Assembly: GCA_028873965.1 (NCBI GenBank)
Contig: JAPPMU010000036.1
Location: 1-63,568, forward strand
Reading direction: 5' to 3'
Length of the DNA stretch: 63,568 nt
Origin: Chloroflexota bacterium
GTDB lineage: Bacteria; Chloroflexota; Dehalococcoidia; Lucifugimonadales; UBA3495
Both the position numbers and the translations under genes were made by a program. The notes beneath the pieces were generated by a model. It did no database searches. It was given only the letters and a program-made list of their open reading frames with translations, and was not told the DNA's origin. Below, piece after piece: positions 16,988 through 23,815 of this stretch (the stretch's first letter is position 1; each line of letters opens with the position of its first letter).

Positions 16988-17859
16988 AATAAGCGGCCTC
17001 CGCTGATAACATTCGGCCGTCGATGAAAGCGCTTCACTGGTGGCGAAAGGGGTTCATTGTTGTAACTGTGAGCGATGTCGAGCCGTCGAACGCCGATCTT
17101 GAAAAACTCTTCCTGTAGCTCGATGCCGATACTGGCTCTTCCTAGCCTCTGAGCAACCGCAGACGTTGTAAACGTACCCGCGAAGGGGTCCAAAACCATA
17201 TCCCCCGGGTTGCTGCTTGCTAGGATTATTCGTTCTAGGAGCGCTTCTGGTTTTTGAGTAGGGTGGTTTTCGTATTCGCTCATGCGATAACGGACTCTGG
17301 GAAATTCCCATACATTGCCCGGCACTTTGTCGTCGTTGTAGGGTTTGGCAGTGCGGCCGCGGTAGTCAATCAACTTCCTGTTCGCACCGGTATTTGTTTT
17401 TACGAGTATGTCATGGGCATTGAAGGTATAGCGCTTTTTGTTTTTGACGCAGTGGAAAATGGGCTCGTACTTCGAACCAAAATATCGCTTCGCTTGGACT
17501 CCTGAACTGTCGTAATGCCAGATAATGCGGGACAGTATGCCCACCCGCTCACGCAAAAAAAGGTCAAAATAAGGTGCGCACTGCGTACTACACATCACGT
17601 ATAGCGACCCGGTTCCATCCAGTTTAGCGATGCACAGGTCCAGCCATTCATAGCACCACTGCATGTAAGTTTCATCATTTGGCCATTTGTCGTTGAAATT
17701 CGCTAATCGTTTTCCGATGTTGTACGGAGGGTCAGCAAAGATTAGTTGCACGGAGCTGTCAGGGACCTCATCGTTCAAAATGGGTATAGCATCACCCAGA
17801 TAGATCGTGGTGCTATCTTTGGCCATCCGGATTGGAACCGGTGAATGCGCAGAGGTCAT
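16984..17859 (-). CDS. Adenine-specific DNA methyltransferase, YhdJ type
   Basis: A beta-class N6-adenine methylase: the catalytic motif IV FADPPYNIGK (about 42-51) precedes the SAM-binding LDPFAGTFTTSAVA. Long stretches match E. coli YhdJ as I recall it: YDSSGVQAKRYFGSKYEPIF, KVPGNVWEFPRVRYRMSEYE, and NHPTQKPEALLERIILASSN. YhdJ methylates ATGCAT, so this is the predicted target. The start at 17859 was chosen for its GAGGG site and for a length (291 aa) close to YhdJ. The frame is open to 18105 but that part has no counterpart in YhdJ. Confidence 0.88.
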   Translation of the reverse strand: MTSAHSPVPIRMAKDSTTIYLGDAIPILNDEVPDSSVQLIFADPPYNIGKRLANFNDKWPNDETYMQWCYEWLDLCIAKLDGTGSLYVMCSTQCAPYFDLFLRERVGILSRIIWHYDSSGVQAKRYFGSKYEPIFHCVKNKKRYTFNAHDILVKTNTGANRKLIDYRGRTAKPYNDDKVPGNVWEFPRVRYRMSEYENHPTQKPEALLERIILASSNPGDMVLDPFAGTFTTSAVAQRLGRASIGIELQEEFFKIGVRRLDIAHSYNNEPLSPPVKRFHRRPNVISGGRLL

Positions 17860-18309
17860 GATACCCTCGGATATGCTGGGGTCTGCCTGGTCACAAAAAT
17901 CGTTGTCGTCAACGAGATTCTGAGCAGGACTAATTCCGGTGGCGTATGTAACCACTAGGTAGTGAAGAAACACGAACTGATCTGACAGGGTCTTGGGAGC
18001 AGCTTGGTCAGAGTACGTCTGGAAATTTTGCTGGCTCTTTGTTTGCCAGGAGCCCATTTCGGAGTCGTTGGGCGCGAAAAGCAGGTCCAAGCAGCCCCGG
18101 ATCAACTACGCCAGAAATGGTACTCCCAACGCGTTCAGAACTGCGTTTGCAGTGTTTGGATGAAGTGGCATCTATTCCACTCAGGGAAATTTAGTCACGA
18201 ACCACCGACAGATAGTCCGTGTGCATTGAGTGGATACTGCGTCTCGGATCACTGCCCAATTCACAGATGATGCTATCATACACCGAACTTGCACTATCCG
18301 AAACGAGGT

Positions 18310-18506
18310 CCAAAACCATATCCATCGCCGCAGCAACTTCCGTTGCCCGCATCCTCAAGCAAGAGGGTGTCGAGTGGGTTTACACCTTCCCCGTTTGCCC
18401 GGGTGAGCAACATCATGGGCACGAGGGCGTGCTCAGGATCATGATGCGAGACGGCCGCTACGCCGTGGCGCGGGCCGACGCCTACTCGCGGGTCACTGCT
18501 AGGTAA
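18310..18506 (+). pseudogene. N-terminal fragment of a thiamine-diphosphate enzyme (copy 1)
   Basis: The translation VARILKQEGVEWVYTFPVCP, then EGVLRIMMRDGRYAVARADA and YSRVTAR before a stop, matches the first 60 or so residues of acetolactate-synthase-like ThDP enzymes. The rest of the protein (about 500 aa) is missing. A second, more decayed fragment lies at 19032. Confidence 0.65.
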
Positions 18507-18527
18507 CAGGTCGGCGCTCGACGATTA

Positions 18528-18923
18528 CTACGGGTTCTGCGGCGGGGGTAGGAGCTCAGCGAGGGGGATGTTCCTTTCCTCGGCCACTTTGGCCAGCCAT
18601 TTTTCGTAGCGCTGCGCCGCGGCAGCTTCGCCTTCCGCCAAACCCTCAGCCATTGCCTCGGCGCGCATTTTGGCGCGCCACTTTCTTCTCTCGTCCAGCG
18701 CCCAGAACATAAGCCTTGCTCCTCTTTCAGCCAGCACAGCGACCATGGCGTACAGGACTGCGGCCAGGTCAACCAAGTGGGCCGCCGGATCCAGACTGGC
18801 CGGTGGCTGCCATTGTCCGTGCTCCGTCCAATAGGTCAGCAGCAGCGTGGCTGCGAAAATCCCGAAAGGAGCGACTATGGCGTGACGCCGCAGCCACCGC
18901 CTTTCTTCCCACCACTCATCCAT
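18528..18923 (-). CDS. Small membrane protein with a coiled-coil tail
   Basis: A 131-aa protein. Two hydrophobic helices lie at about residues 15-32 (AIVAPFGIFAATLLLTYW) and 46-66 (AHLVDLAAVLYAMVAVLAE). They are followed by a charged Ala/Glu-rich helix (RRKWRAKMRAEAMAEGLAEG), probably a cytoplasmic coiled coil, and a Pro-rich end. I do not recognise a named family. It resembles in layout the proteins at 35907 and 36160 combined. It is an isolated gene between two ThDP-enzyme fragments. Confidence 0.55.
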   Translation of the reverse strand: MDEWWEERRWLRRHAIVAPFGIFAATLLLTYWTEHGQWQPPASLDPAAHLVDLAAVLYAMVAVLAERGARLMFWALDERRKWRAKMRAEAMAEGLAEGEAAAAQRYEKWLAKVAEERNIPLAELLPPPQNP

Positions 18924-19031
18924 ATTTTCCCCAGTCTAGCATAGTCGCCGCAGCGTCCGGCCGGCGGCGTGATACGGCGGCGATGGTAGCAGCGCCGGCG
19001 TGCCGCCGGCAGTGGCCGGGTGTCATCAAAT

Positions 19032-19140
19032 TACGGACCCATTGCCCGCATTCTCAATCAGGAGAGTGTCGTGTAAGTTGCCACCTTCCCCGTGTGCCAG
19101 GTGAGCAACGCCCGGGGCGCGGAGTGGCTCATGACGATTT
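19032..19140 (+). pseudogene. ThDP-enzyme fragment (copy 2, decayed)
   Basis: The translation reads YGPIARILNQESVV, a stop, then VATFPVCQVSNARGAEWLM. This aligns with the fragment at 18310 (ARILKQEGVEWVYTFPVC), so it is a second remnant of the same kind of gene. The surrounding sequence (18924-19230) holds no other gene. Confidence 0.55.
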
Positions 19141-19230
19141 CGTGCGTGGGGCATGTATAATCGCACCAAACCGGCGAGCCGATCCGGAATATCGGACCGG
19201 TTCAGGCATCACGAAGGGAGGTACGGAGAA

Positions 19231-19674
19231 ATGACGACACAAGCGATGCACGCGCAGATGGGAGGAAGCACCGGCGGAGGCGAGGAGCTCATCGACGCGG
19301 GCGCGGTTACCTTCGGGCTGGTGTACCGCACCGACGTGGGCGCCATGAGCGACGAGGGGATCTGCATCCACGTTTACGGCAACGACGTCGAGGGCGACGA
19401 CAAGGAACTGCTGCGGTTCGACTGCTTCCGCATCGGCCCGCACTACCACTACCGCAACGGCCCCATCGGCCAGAACGACCGGCTGGAGCTGGACTTCACC
19501 GCCGAGGGCGACCCGCTGTCCTGGACGCTGGACAAGATCCGCAACCGGCTGCCCATCATGCTGATGCGCTGCCAGGCCGAGTCCACGGCGCGCAACGTCG
19601 ATCAACGGGACGTTGACGCGGCGATCCCGCACATCGTGGCGTGGGCGGAGACCAAGACGCACAACCGCGGGTAG
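19231..19674 (+). CDS. Uncharacterised 'PHYHY' protein, single domain
   Basis: A 147-aa protein of unknown family. The segment FGLVYRTDVGAMSDEGICIH, then ELLRFDCFRIGPHYHYRNGP and SWTLDKIRNRLPIMLMRCQA, is homologous to the second half of the 283-aa protein at 44697-45548. The His/Tyr cluster HYHY and the FDCFR motif suggest metal or substrate binding but this is inference. ATG at 19231 has GGGAGG upstream. A terminator follows at 19711. No operon partner. Confidence 0.7.
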   Translation: MTTQAMHAQMGGSTGGGEELIDAGAVTFGLVYRTDVGAMSDEGICIHVYGNDVEGDDKELLRFDCFRIGPHYHYRNGPIGQNDRLELDFTAEGDPLSWTLDKIRNRLPIMLMRCQAESTARNVDQRDVDAAIPHIVAWAETKTHNRG

Positions 19675-19710
19675 GTTTTTCAAGCCCGGACCACCGGGTA
19701 GTGAACAACA

Positions 19711-19737
19711 GGGCTCGGCGATTGCGACGCCGGGCCC
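19711..19737 (+). terminator. Terminator after the PHYHY gene
   Basis: GGGCTCGGCG pairs with CGCCGGGCCC (one G-U) around 7 nt and is followed by TTTCCC, 37 nt past the stop codon. Confidence 0.65.
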
Positions 19738-19773
19738 TTTCCCATTCGTTGCGGACGTGCGGGCGTTGCGTGG

Positions 19774-19947
19774 TAACTGTTCAGATTTGATGTGACCAGC
19801 CCACCCCAAAACCGTCATACCGGCGAAAGCCGGTATCCAGTAAATCCTTGCTGTGCTCACGTTTGCTGGCGGCAGGGATTTCTGGGTTCCTGCTTTCGCA
19901 GGAACGACGTGTAATCCACCAGGAAACCCATCAACACTGAACAGTTA
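19774..19947. repeat. MITE-B copy 1 (174 bp)
   Basis: Ends taactgttcag and ctgaacagtta form perfect 11-bp inverted repeats. Inside are two hairpin modules (accggcgaaagccggt and ctgctttcgcag). It is nearly identical to the copy at 34994-35167 and equal in length to 26755-26928. Confidence 0.88.
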
Positions 19948-20032
19948 CGTTGCGTGATCGGCTCTGGACGGCTACGCGCCGGCAGAGTATCTTGCAGGCT
20001 GCTATCCCCACCCGTATCGAGGTGTCGGCAAC

Positions 20033-20212
20033 ATGAGCCAGAGCAACGACTTGGAGCGGATCTACCAGGAACTGCGCCGGAGAGCGGTCGCCCAGTTCGG
20101 CGAGGACCGCGCAGTGGAGCTGGAATCGTACCTGCGAACCGCGGCCGAGCAGGTATTCGACGTTGACAATGCCGAGGTCCACCCGGACCTGGAACCATTG
20201 AACCAGGAATAG
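20033..20212 (+). CDS. Small protein (59 aa)
   Basis: The short frame MSQSNDLERIYQELRRRAVA continues with QFGEDRAVELESYLRTAAEQ and ends VHPDLEPLNQE. It is acidic and helical, has a GAGGTG site before the ATG, and ends before a repeat at 20232. The next gene is an amidase. Some amidases have small AtzG-like partners with a similar acidic tail ending in 'EP', but the resemblance is weak and a repeat lies between them. Confidence 0.5.
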   Translation: MSQSNDLERIYQELRRRAVAQFGEDRAVELESYLRTAAEQVFDVDNAEVHPDLEPLNQE

Positions 20213-20231
20213 CCGCAACTCGACCCCGGGC

Positions 20232-20341
20232 CTGATGCGTACCCGGTTTGTCATTGCGAGGAGCGGAGCGACGTGGCAATCTCGCTGATGGAGAGGCGAC
20301 CCTTCCGGCAAACGAGATTGCCGCGCTGCGCTCGCAATGAC
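20232..20341. repeat. MITE-C copy fused to MITE-A
   Basis: It begins ctgatgcgtacccggtttgt and runs to cgctcgcaatgac; its right terminus is replaced by MITE-A. The junction is the same as at 246/247 and 59212/59213. Confidence 0.75.
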
Positions 20342-20506
20342 GTAGGAGTTACGCACTTTGATTCACCATCCCGTCATTCCGGCGAAAGCCGGTATCCAGG
20401 GACTCTGTGGTAAATCAATCCGGAACAAAGTTAACGATTTCGGTTACCGGGTTCCCGCGAAAGCGGGAACGACGGCGCACAATCTGCCCAACTGCGTAAG
20501 TCCTAT
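20342..20506 (-). repeat. MITE-A copy 2 (165 bp, inverted)
   Basis: Read on the minus strand it starts ataggacttacgcagttggg, the same as copies 1 and 3. The two hairpin modules are present with other stem bases. It lies directly after the fused MITE-C. Confidence 0.85.
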
Positions 20507-20584
20507 GACATCTTGATCTTTAGACCGTACCGGCGAACGGCAAACCCACCGCGGCGCGCATACCGCTTACAGCGAGGTTGAACC

Positions 20585-21937
20585 ATGCCTGAACTCCACG
20601 AGCTTTCGGTGGCCGAAGCCGCCGCGCAGATTCGCGAAGGAACCCTGTCGCCGGTGGCGCTGGCCGAGTCGCTGCTGGCGCGCATCGACGCCCTGGACGG
20701 CGACCTGCTGGCCTGGGTCACTATCGACCGGGACGCGGTGCTGTCGGCCGCCCGTCAGCGCGAGGCGGAGGTGCAGCGGGGCGATCCGCTGGGCCTGATC
20801 CACGGCGTTCCGGTGGGCCTGAAGGACATCTTCTATACCGAGGGTATGCTCACCGCCTGTGGATCGAAGGTGTACGCAGACTTCGTGCCGGAATTCGACG
20901 CGACCTCGGTGGCCAACATCAAGGCGGCCGGCGGGATCATCCTGGGCAAGGCGGTCACCACCGAATTTGCCACCTCCGACCCTTCGCCGACGCGCAATCC
21001 CTGGAACCTGGAGCACACCCCCGGCGGCTCCAGCAGCGGGTCGTCCGCGGCGGTGGCGGCGCGGATGGTTCCGGCGGCGCTGGGATCGCAGACCGGCGGC
21101 TCGACGTGTCGGCCGGCGGCCTACAACGGCATCGTCGGCGTGAAGCCCACCTACGGGCGCATCTCCCGTTACGGCGTGGCTCCGGTGAGTTGGTCGCTGG
21201 ACCACGTGGGCATCCTGACCCGCACCGTGGCCGACGCCGCGCTGATGCTGACCGTGCTCAGCGGCGCGGACGACAACGACCCCGGCAGCCTGCGCGAACC
21301 CGTCCCCGACTTCAGCGCGCAGATGGCCGAGCACGACCGGCCGCCGCGCATCGGGCTGGTGCGCCAGTACTACCAGGACTATGCCACGCCGGAGATGTGG
21401 GCGCACACGGAGGCAATCGCCAACCAACTGGCGGAGGCCGGCGCGGAGGTCGAGGAGATACCGCTGCCCGACAGCTTCGCTCACGTGCACCACTTCCAGC
21501 GCATCGTGATGAACGTCGAGTGCGCCGGGTTCCACGAGGTCAACCACCGCACCCGCGCCGCTGACTACGGCCCGCGCATCCGCGCCGGCATGGAGATGGG
21601 CATGATCATGCCCACGTCGGCGTACCTGAAGGCCCAGCGGCTGCGGCGGCAATTCCGCGCCGACTTCAGCGAGATGGCTGCCAGAGTGGACGTTGTGATG
21701 ACGCCGGCGATCCCGGCTCCGGCTCCGCGCGACCTGAACACCACCGGCGACGCCGCGTTCCAGGTGCCGTGGACGGCCGCCGGGTTGCCCACGGTGGTGG
21801 TCTCGACGGGCTTGAGCGAGCTGGGGATGCCCATGGCCGTGCAGTTCGGCGGCCCGTGGGCGCAGGAAGGCAGGGTCCTGGGCGCGGCGCAGTGGTGCGA
21901 GCGGATTGCCGGGCTGAACCAAGCGCCGCCGGTGTAA
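20585..21937 (+). CDS. Amidase (amidase-signature family)
   Basis: It hydrolyses an amide bond by the Ser-cisSer-Lys triad. The Lys is in VGLKDIFYTEG (about residue 80), the glycine/serine-rich signature is PGGSSSGSSAAVAARMVPAA and the nucleophile Ser is in LGSQTGGSTCRPAAYNGIVG. Length is 450 aa. There are no GatB/GatC neighbours, so it is not the transamidosome subunit; substrate unknown. A GAGG site precedes the ATG. The small gene at 20033 may or may not be linked. Confidence 0.9.
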   Translation: MPELHELSVAEAAAQIREGTLSPVALAESLLARIDALDGDLLAWVTIDRDAVLSAARQREAEVQRGDPLGLIHGVPVGLKDIFYTEGMLTACGSKVYADFVPEFDATSVANIKAAGGIILGKAVTTEFATSDPSPTRNPWNLEHTPGGSSSGSSAAVAARMVPAALGSQTGGSTCRPAAYNGIVGVKPTYGRISRYGVAPVSWSLDHVGILTRTVADAALMLTVLSGADDNDPGSLREPVPDFSAQMAEHDRPPRIGLVRQYYQDYATPEMWAHTEAIANQLAEAGAEVEEIPLPDSFAHVHHFQRIVMNVECAGFHEVNHRTRAADYGPRIRAGMEMGMIMPTSAYLKAQRLRRQFRADFSEMAARVDVVMTPAIPAPAPRDLNTTGDAAFQVPWTAAGLPTVVVSTGLSELGMPMAVQFGGPWAQEGRVLGAAQWCERIAGLNQAPPV

Positions 21938-21960
21938 CCGCTCAGACAGGGAGGGTTAAT

Positions 21961-22212
21961 ATGCCCACTAACGAGGGACTGTTGAAACGCATCACGGCAC
22001 GCCCCGACGTGTTCGGAGGGAAACCGATTATCCGCGATATGCGCATATCAGTGGAACTCATCCTGAGCTTGCTGAGCCAAGGCGCCGATATGGACGAACT
22101 ACTTGACGACTATCCGGAACTGGAACCGGAAGACATCCGCGCCTGCCTCGCCTACGCCCACGCCGTCATTGTCAGGGACACGCTCGCCGCGGTTTCAGTA
22201 GCCGAATCGTGA
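21961..22212 (+). CDS. DUF433 antitoxin
   Basis: An 83-aa DUF433 (VapB45-like) protein. Characteristic parts are RITARPDVFGGKPIIRDMRI, the helix VELILSLLSQGADMDELLDD and YPELEPEDIRACLAYA. DUF433 proteins bind DNA and neutralise the adjacent PIN-like DUF5615 toxin. Its stop overlaps the next gene's GTG start by 4 nt (GTGA), so the pair should be cotranslated. Confidence 0.88.
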   Translation: MPTNEGLLKRITARPDVFGGKPIIRDMRISVELILSLLSQGADMDELLDDYPELEPEDIRACLAYAHAVIVRDTLAAVSVAES

Positions 22213-22565
22213 GGTTCCTGGTGGACAGGTGCGCCGGACGCCGCCTGGCAGAGTGGCTTCGCAATGGCGGGCATGACGCGCTTGAAGCCCAAACCATCGG
22301 CCCGGACCCCGGCGACCAGGCATTGCTGGAACTGGCAGCATCGGAGAATCGGGTCCTCATCACGATCGACAAAGATTTCGGAGAACTGATCTACCTGCAC
22401 AGAATGCCGCACGCTGGACTGATACGATTACCGGACGTTCGCATGGCCCGGCGGATCGAAATCATTGCAGAGATAATTGACCACTATAGTCGCGAGTTAG
22501 AAGAACACGCCGTGATAACCGTTCATGGAGGTCACGTTCGCGTCTCACGACCGCCAACGAACTGA
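22209..22565 (+). CDS. DUF5615 PIN-like toxin
   Basis: A 118-aa PIN-like protein, probably an RNase. It opens MRFLVDRCAGRRLAEWLRNG with the first acidic residue of the fold, then has NRVLITIDKDFGELIYLHRM with the conserved DKDFG. The usual N-terminal 'D-x-N/D' is D6-R7-C8 here, so one of the first acids is not obvious. The GTG start lies in the overlap with the DUF433 gene. Together they form a toxin-antitoxin module. Confidence 0.87.
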   Translation: MRFLVDRCAGRRLAEWLRNGGHDALEAQTIGPDPGDQALLELAASENRVLITIDKDFGELIYLHRMPHAGLIRLPDVRMARRIEIIAEIIDHYSRELEEHAVITVHGGHVRVSRPPTN

Positions 22566-22630
22566 GGTATACACACGGAAGGCCGTTGATGAGCGTGGCG
22601 ACCAGCGGCAGTGCAACTCTGAACTTTTAT

Positions 22631-22783
22631 TGATCAGGGCCTTTTCAAAGCGAATTCGTCATTCCCGCGGAAGCGGGAAACCAGCAGGTCGGTATGTTCG
22701 GAATGCTCTGGATTCCGGCTTTCGCCGGAATGACGGTTCAGGCTGAAAGGCCACCGTACGGAACTTTGAAAAGACCGTGATCA
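22631..22783. repeat. Hairpin-core element with tgatca ends (153 bp)
   Basis: Inverted ends of 20 bp, tgatcagggccttttcaaag and its partner ctttgaaaagaccgtgatca, flank the two standard hairpin modules. The partial element at window start is a related copy. It lies between the toxin-antitoxin pair and ftsY; 22566-22630 holds nothing else. Confidence 0.85.
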
Positions 22784-22834
22784 GACGCCGGCCCGGTTGC
22801 GCGCCGGCGGCGGCGCTGCTAATCTTGCGCCGCT

Positions 22835-23794
22835 ATGTTTTCGATCTTCAAGCGGAACCGGGACGCGGTCAACCGACAGCAGACCGACGCCGGGGTGAAG
22901 CGGAGCCGGGACAGCTGGTTCGGGCGCATCCGCAACCTGTTCGCGTCGCGCGCGTTGGACGATTCGGTGTGGGACGAGATCGAGGAGATCCTGATCTCGG
23001 CGGACGTTGGGGTGGACACCACCATGGCGGTGCTGGACGAGTTGCGGGCCGAGGTCCGGTCGGGGCGCGTTGCGGACGGCGAAGGGGCGTTTGAGCGGCT
23101 CAAGGAGCTGATCGCAGCGGAACTGTCGGCGTCGGACGACCCGGACGCCTGGCTGGATGACGACAGTGTTGCCTCCCCCTACGTCATACTGGTATGCGGC
23201 GTGAACGGGGTTGGCAAGACCACCAGCATCGCCAAGCTGGCGCACCACTTCACCGGAGCGGGCAAGAAGGTCATCCTGGGGGCGGCCGATACTTTCCGAG
23301 CCGCCGCCGAGGAGCAGCTGGAGATCCTGGGCGAGCGGGTCGGCGTCGACGTGATCAGCCACCAGCACGGCGCTGATCCGGGCGCGGTGGCCTACGACGC
23401 CTGGCAAGCCGCCCGGGCGCGGGGCGCAGACATCCTGATCGTGGACACGGCAGGACGGCTGCACACTCGCCAGAACCTGATGGACGAGCTGCGCAAGGTC
23501 CGCCGCGTCATCAACGGGCTGGACGAGGCGGCACCGCACCAGGTGCTGCTGACGCTGGACGCCACCACCGGGCACAACGGGCTGACGCAGGCGCAGGCTT
23601 TCACCGAGGCCGTGGGCTGCACGGGGATCTTCCTGGCCAAGATGGACGGCACCGCGCGGGGTGGCATTGTATTGTCGATACGACGGGCGCTGGGAGTGCC
23701 GATCCTGTTCATCGGCACCGGCGAGAGGCTGGACGACATCGCACCCTTCGACTCCCGCGAGTTCGTGGACGCCATGCTTTCGCCGACCGCCTGA
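22835..23794 (+). CDS. ftsY: Signal recognition particle receptor FtsY
   Basis: This SRP-family GTPase docks ribosome-nascent chain complexes at the membrane. The N domain is residues 30-105; the G domain has G1 GVNGVGKTT (122-130), [12 protein letters not shown], the DTAGR of G3 and [10 protein letters not shown] for G4/G5. Length 319 aa, with only a short N-terminal A region ([13 protein letters not shown]), is usual for Chloroflexota. The first residue of the TKxD motif is Ala here. The DUF2298 gene follows 21 nt later and may be cotranscribed. Confidence 0.95.
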   Translation: MFSIFKRNRDAVNRQQTDAGVKRSRDSWFGRIRNLFASRALDDSVWDEIEEILISADVGVDTTMAVLDELRAEVRSGRVADGEGAFERLKELIAAELSASDDPDAWLDDDSVASPYVILVCGVNGVGKTTSIAKLAHHFTGAGKKVILGAADTFRAAAEEQLEILGERVGVDVISHQHGADPGAVAYDAWQAARARGADILIVDTAGRLHTRQNLMDELRKVRRVINGLDEAAPHQVLLTLDATTGHNGLTQAQAFTEAVGCTGIFLAKMDGTARGGIVLSIRRALGVPILFIGTGERLDDIAPFDSREFVDAMLSPTA

Positions 23795-23815
23795 CGGCCG
23801 GGCTGATCCATAGCC

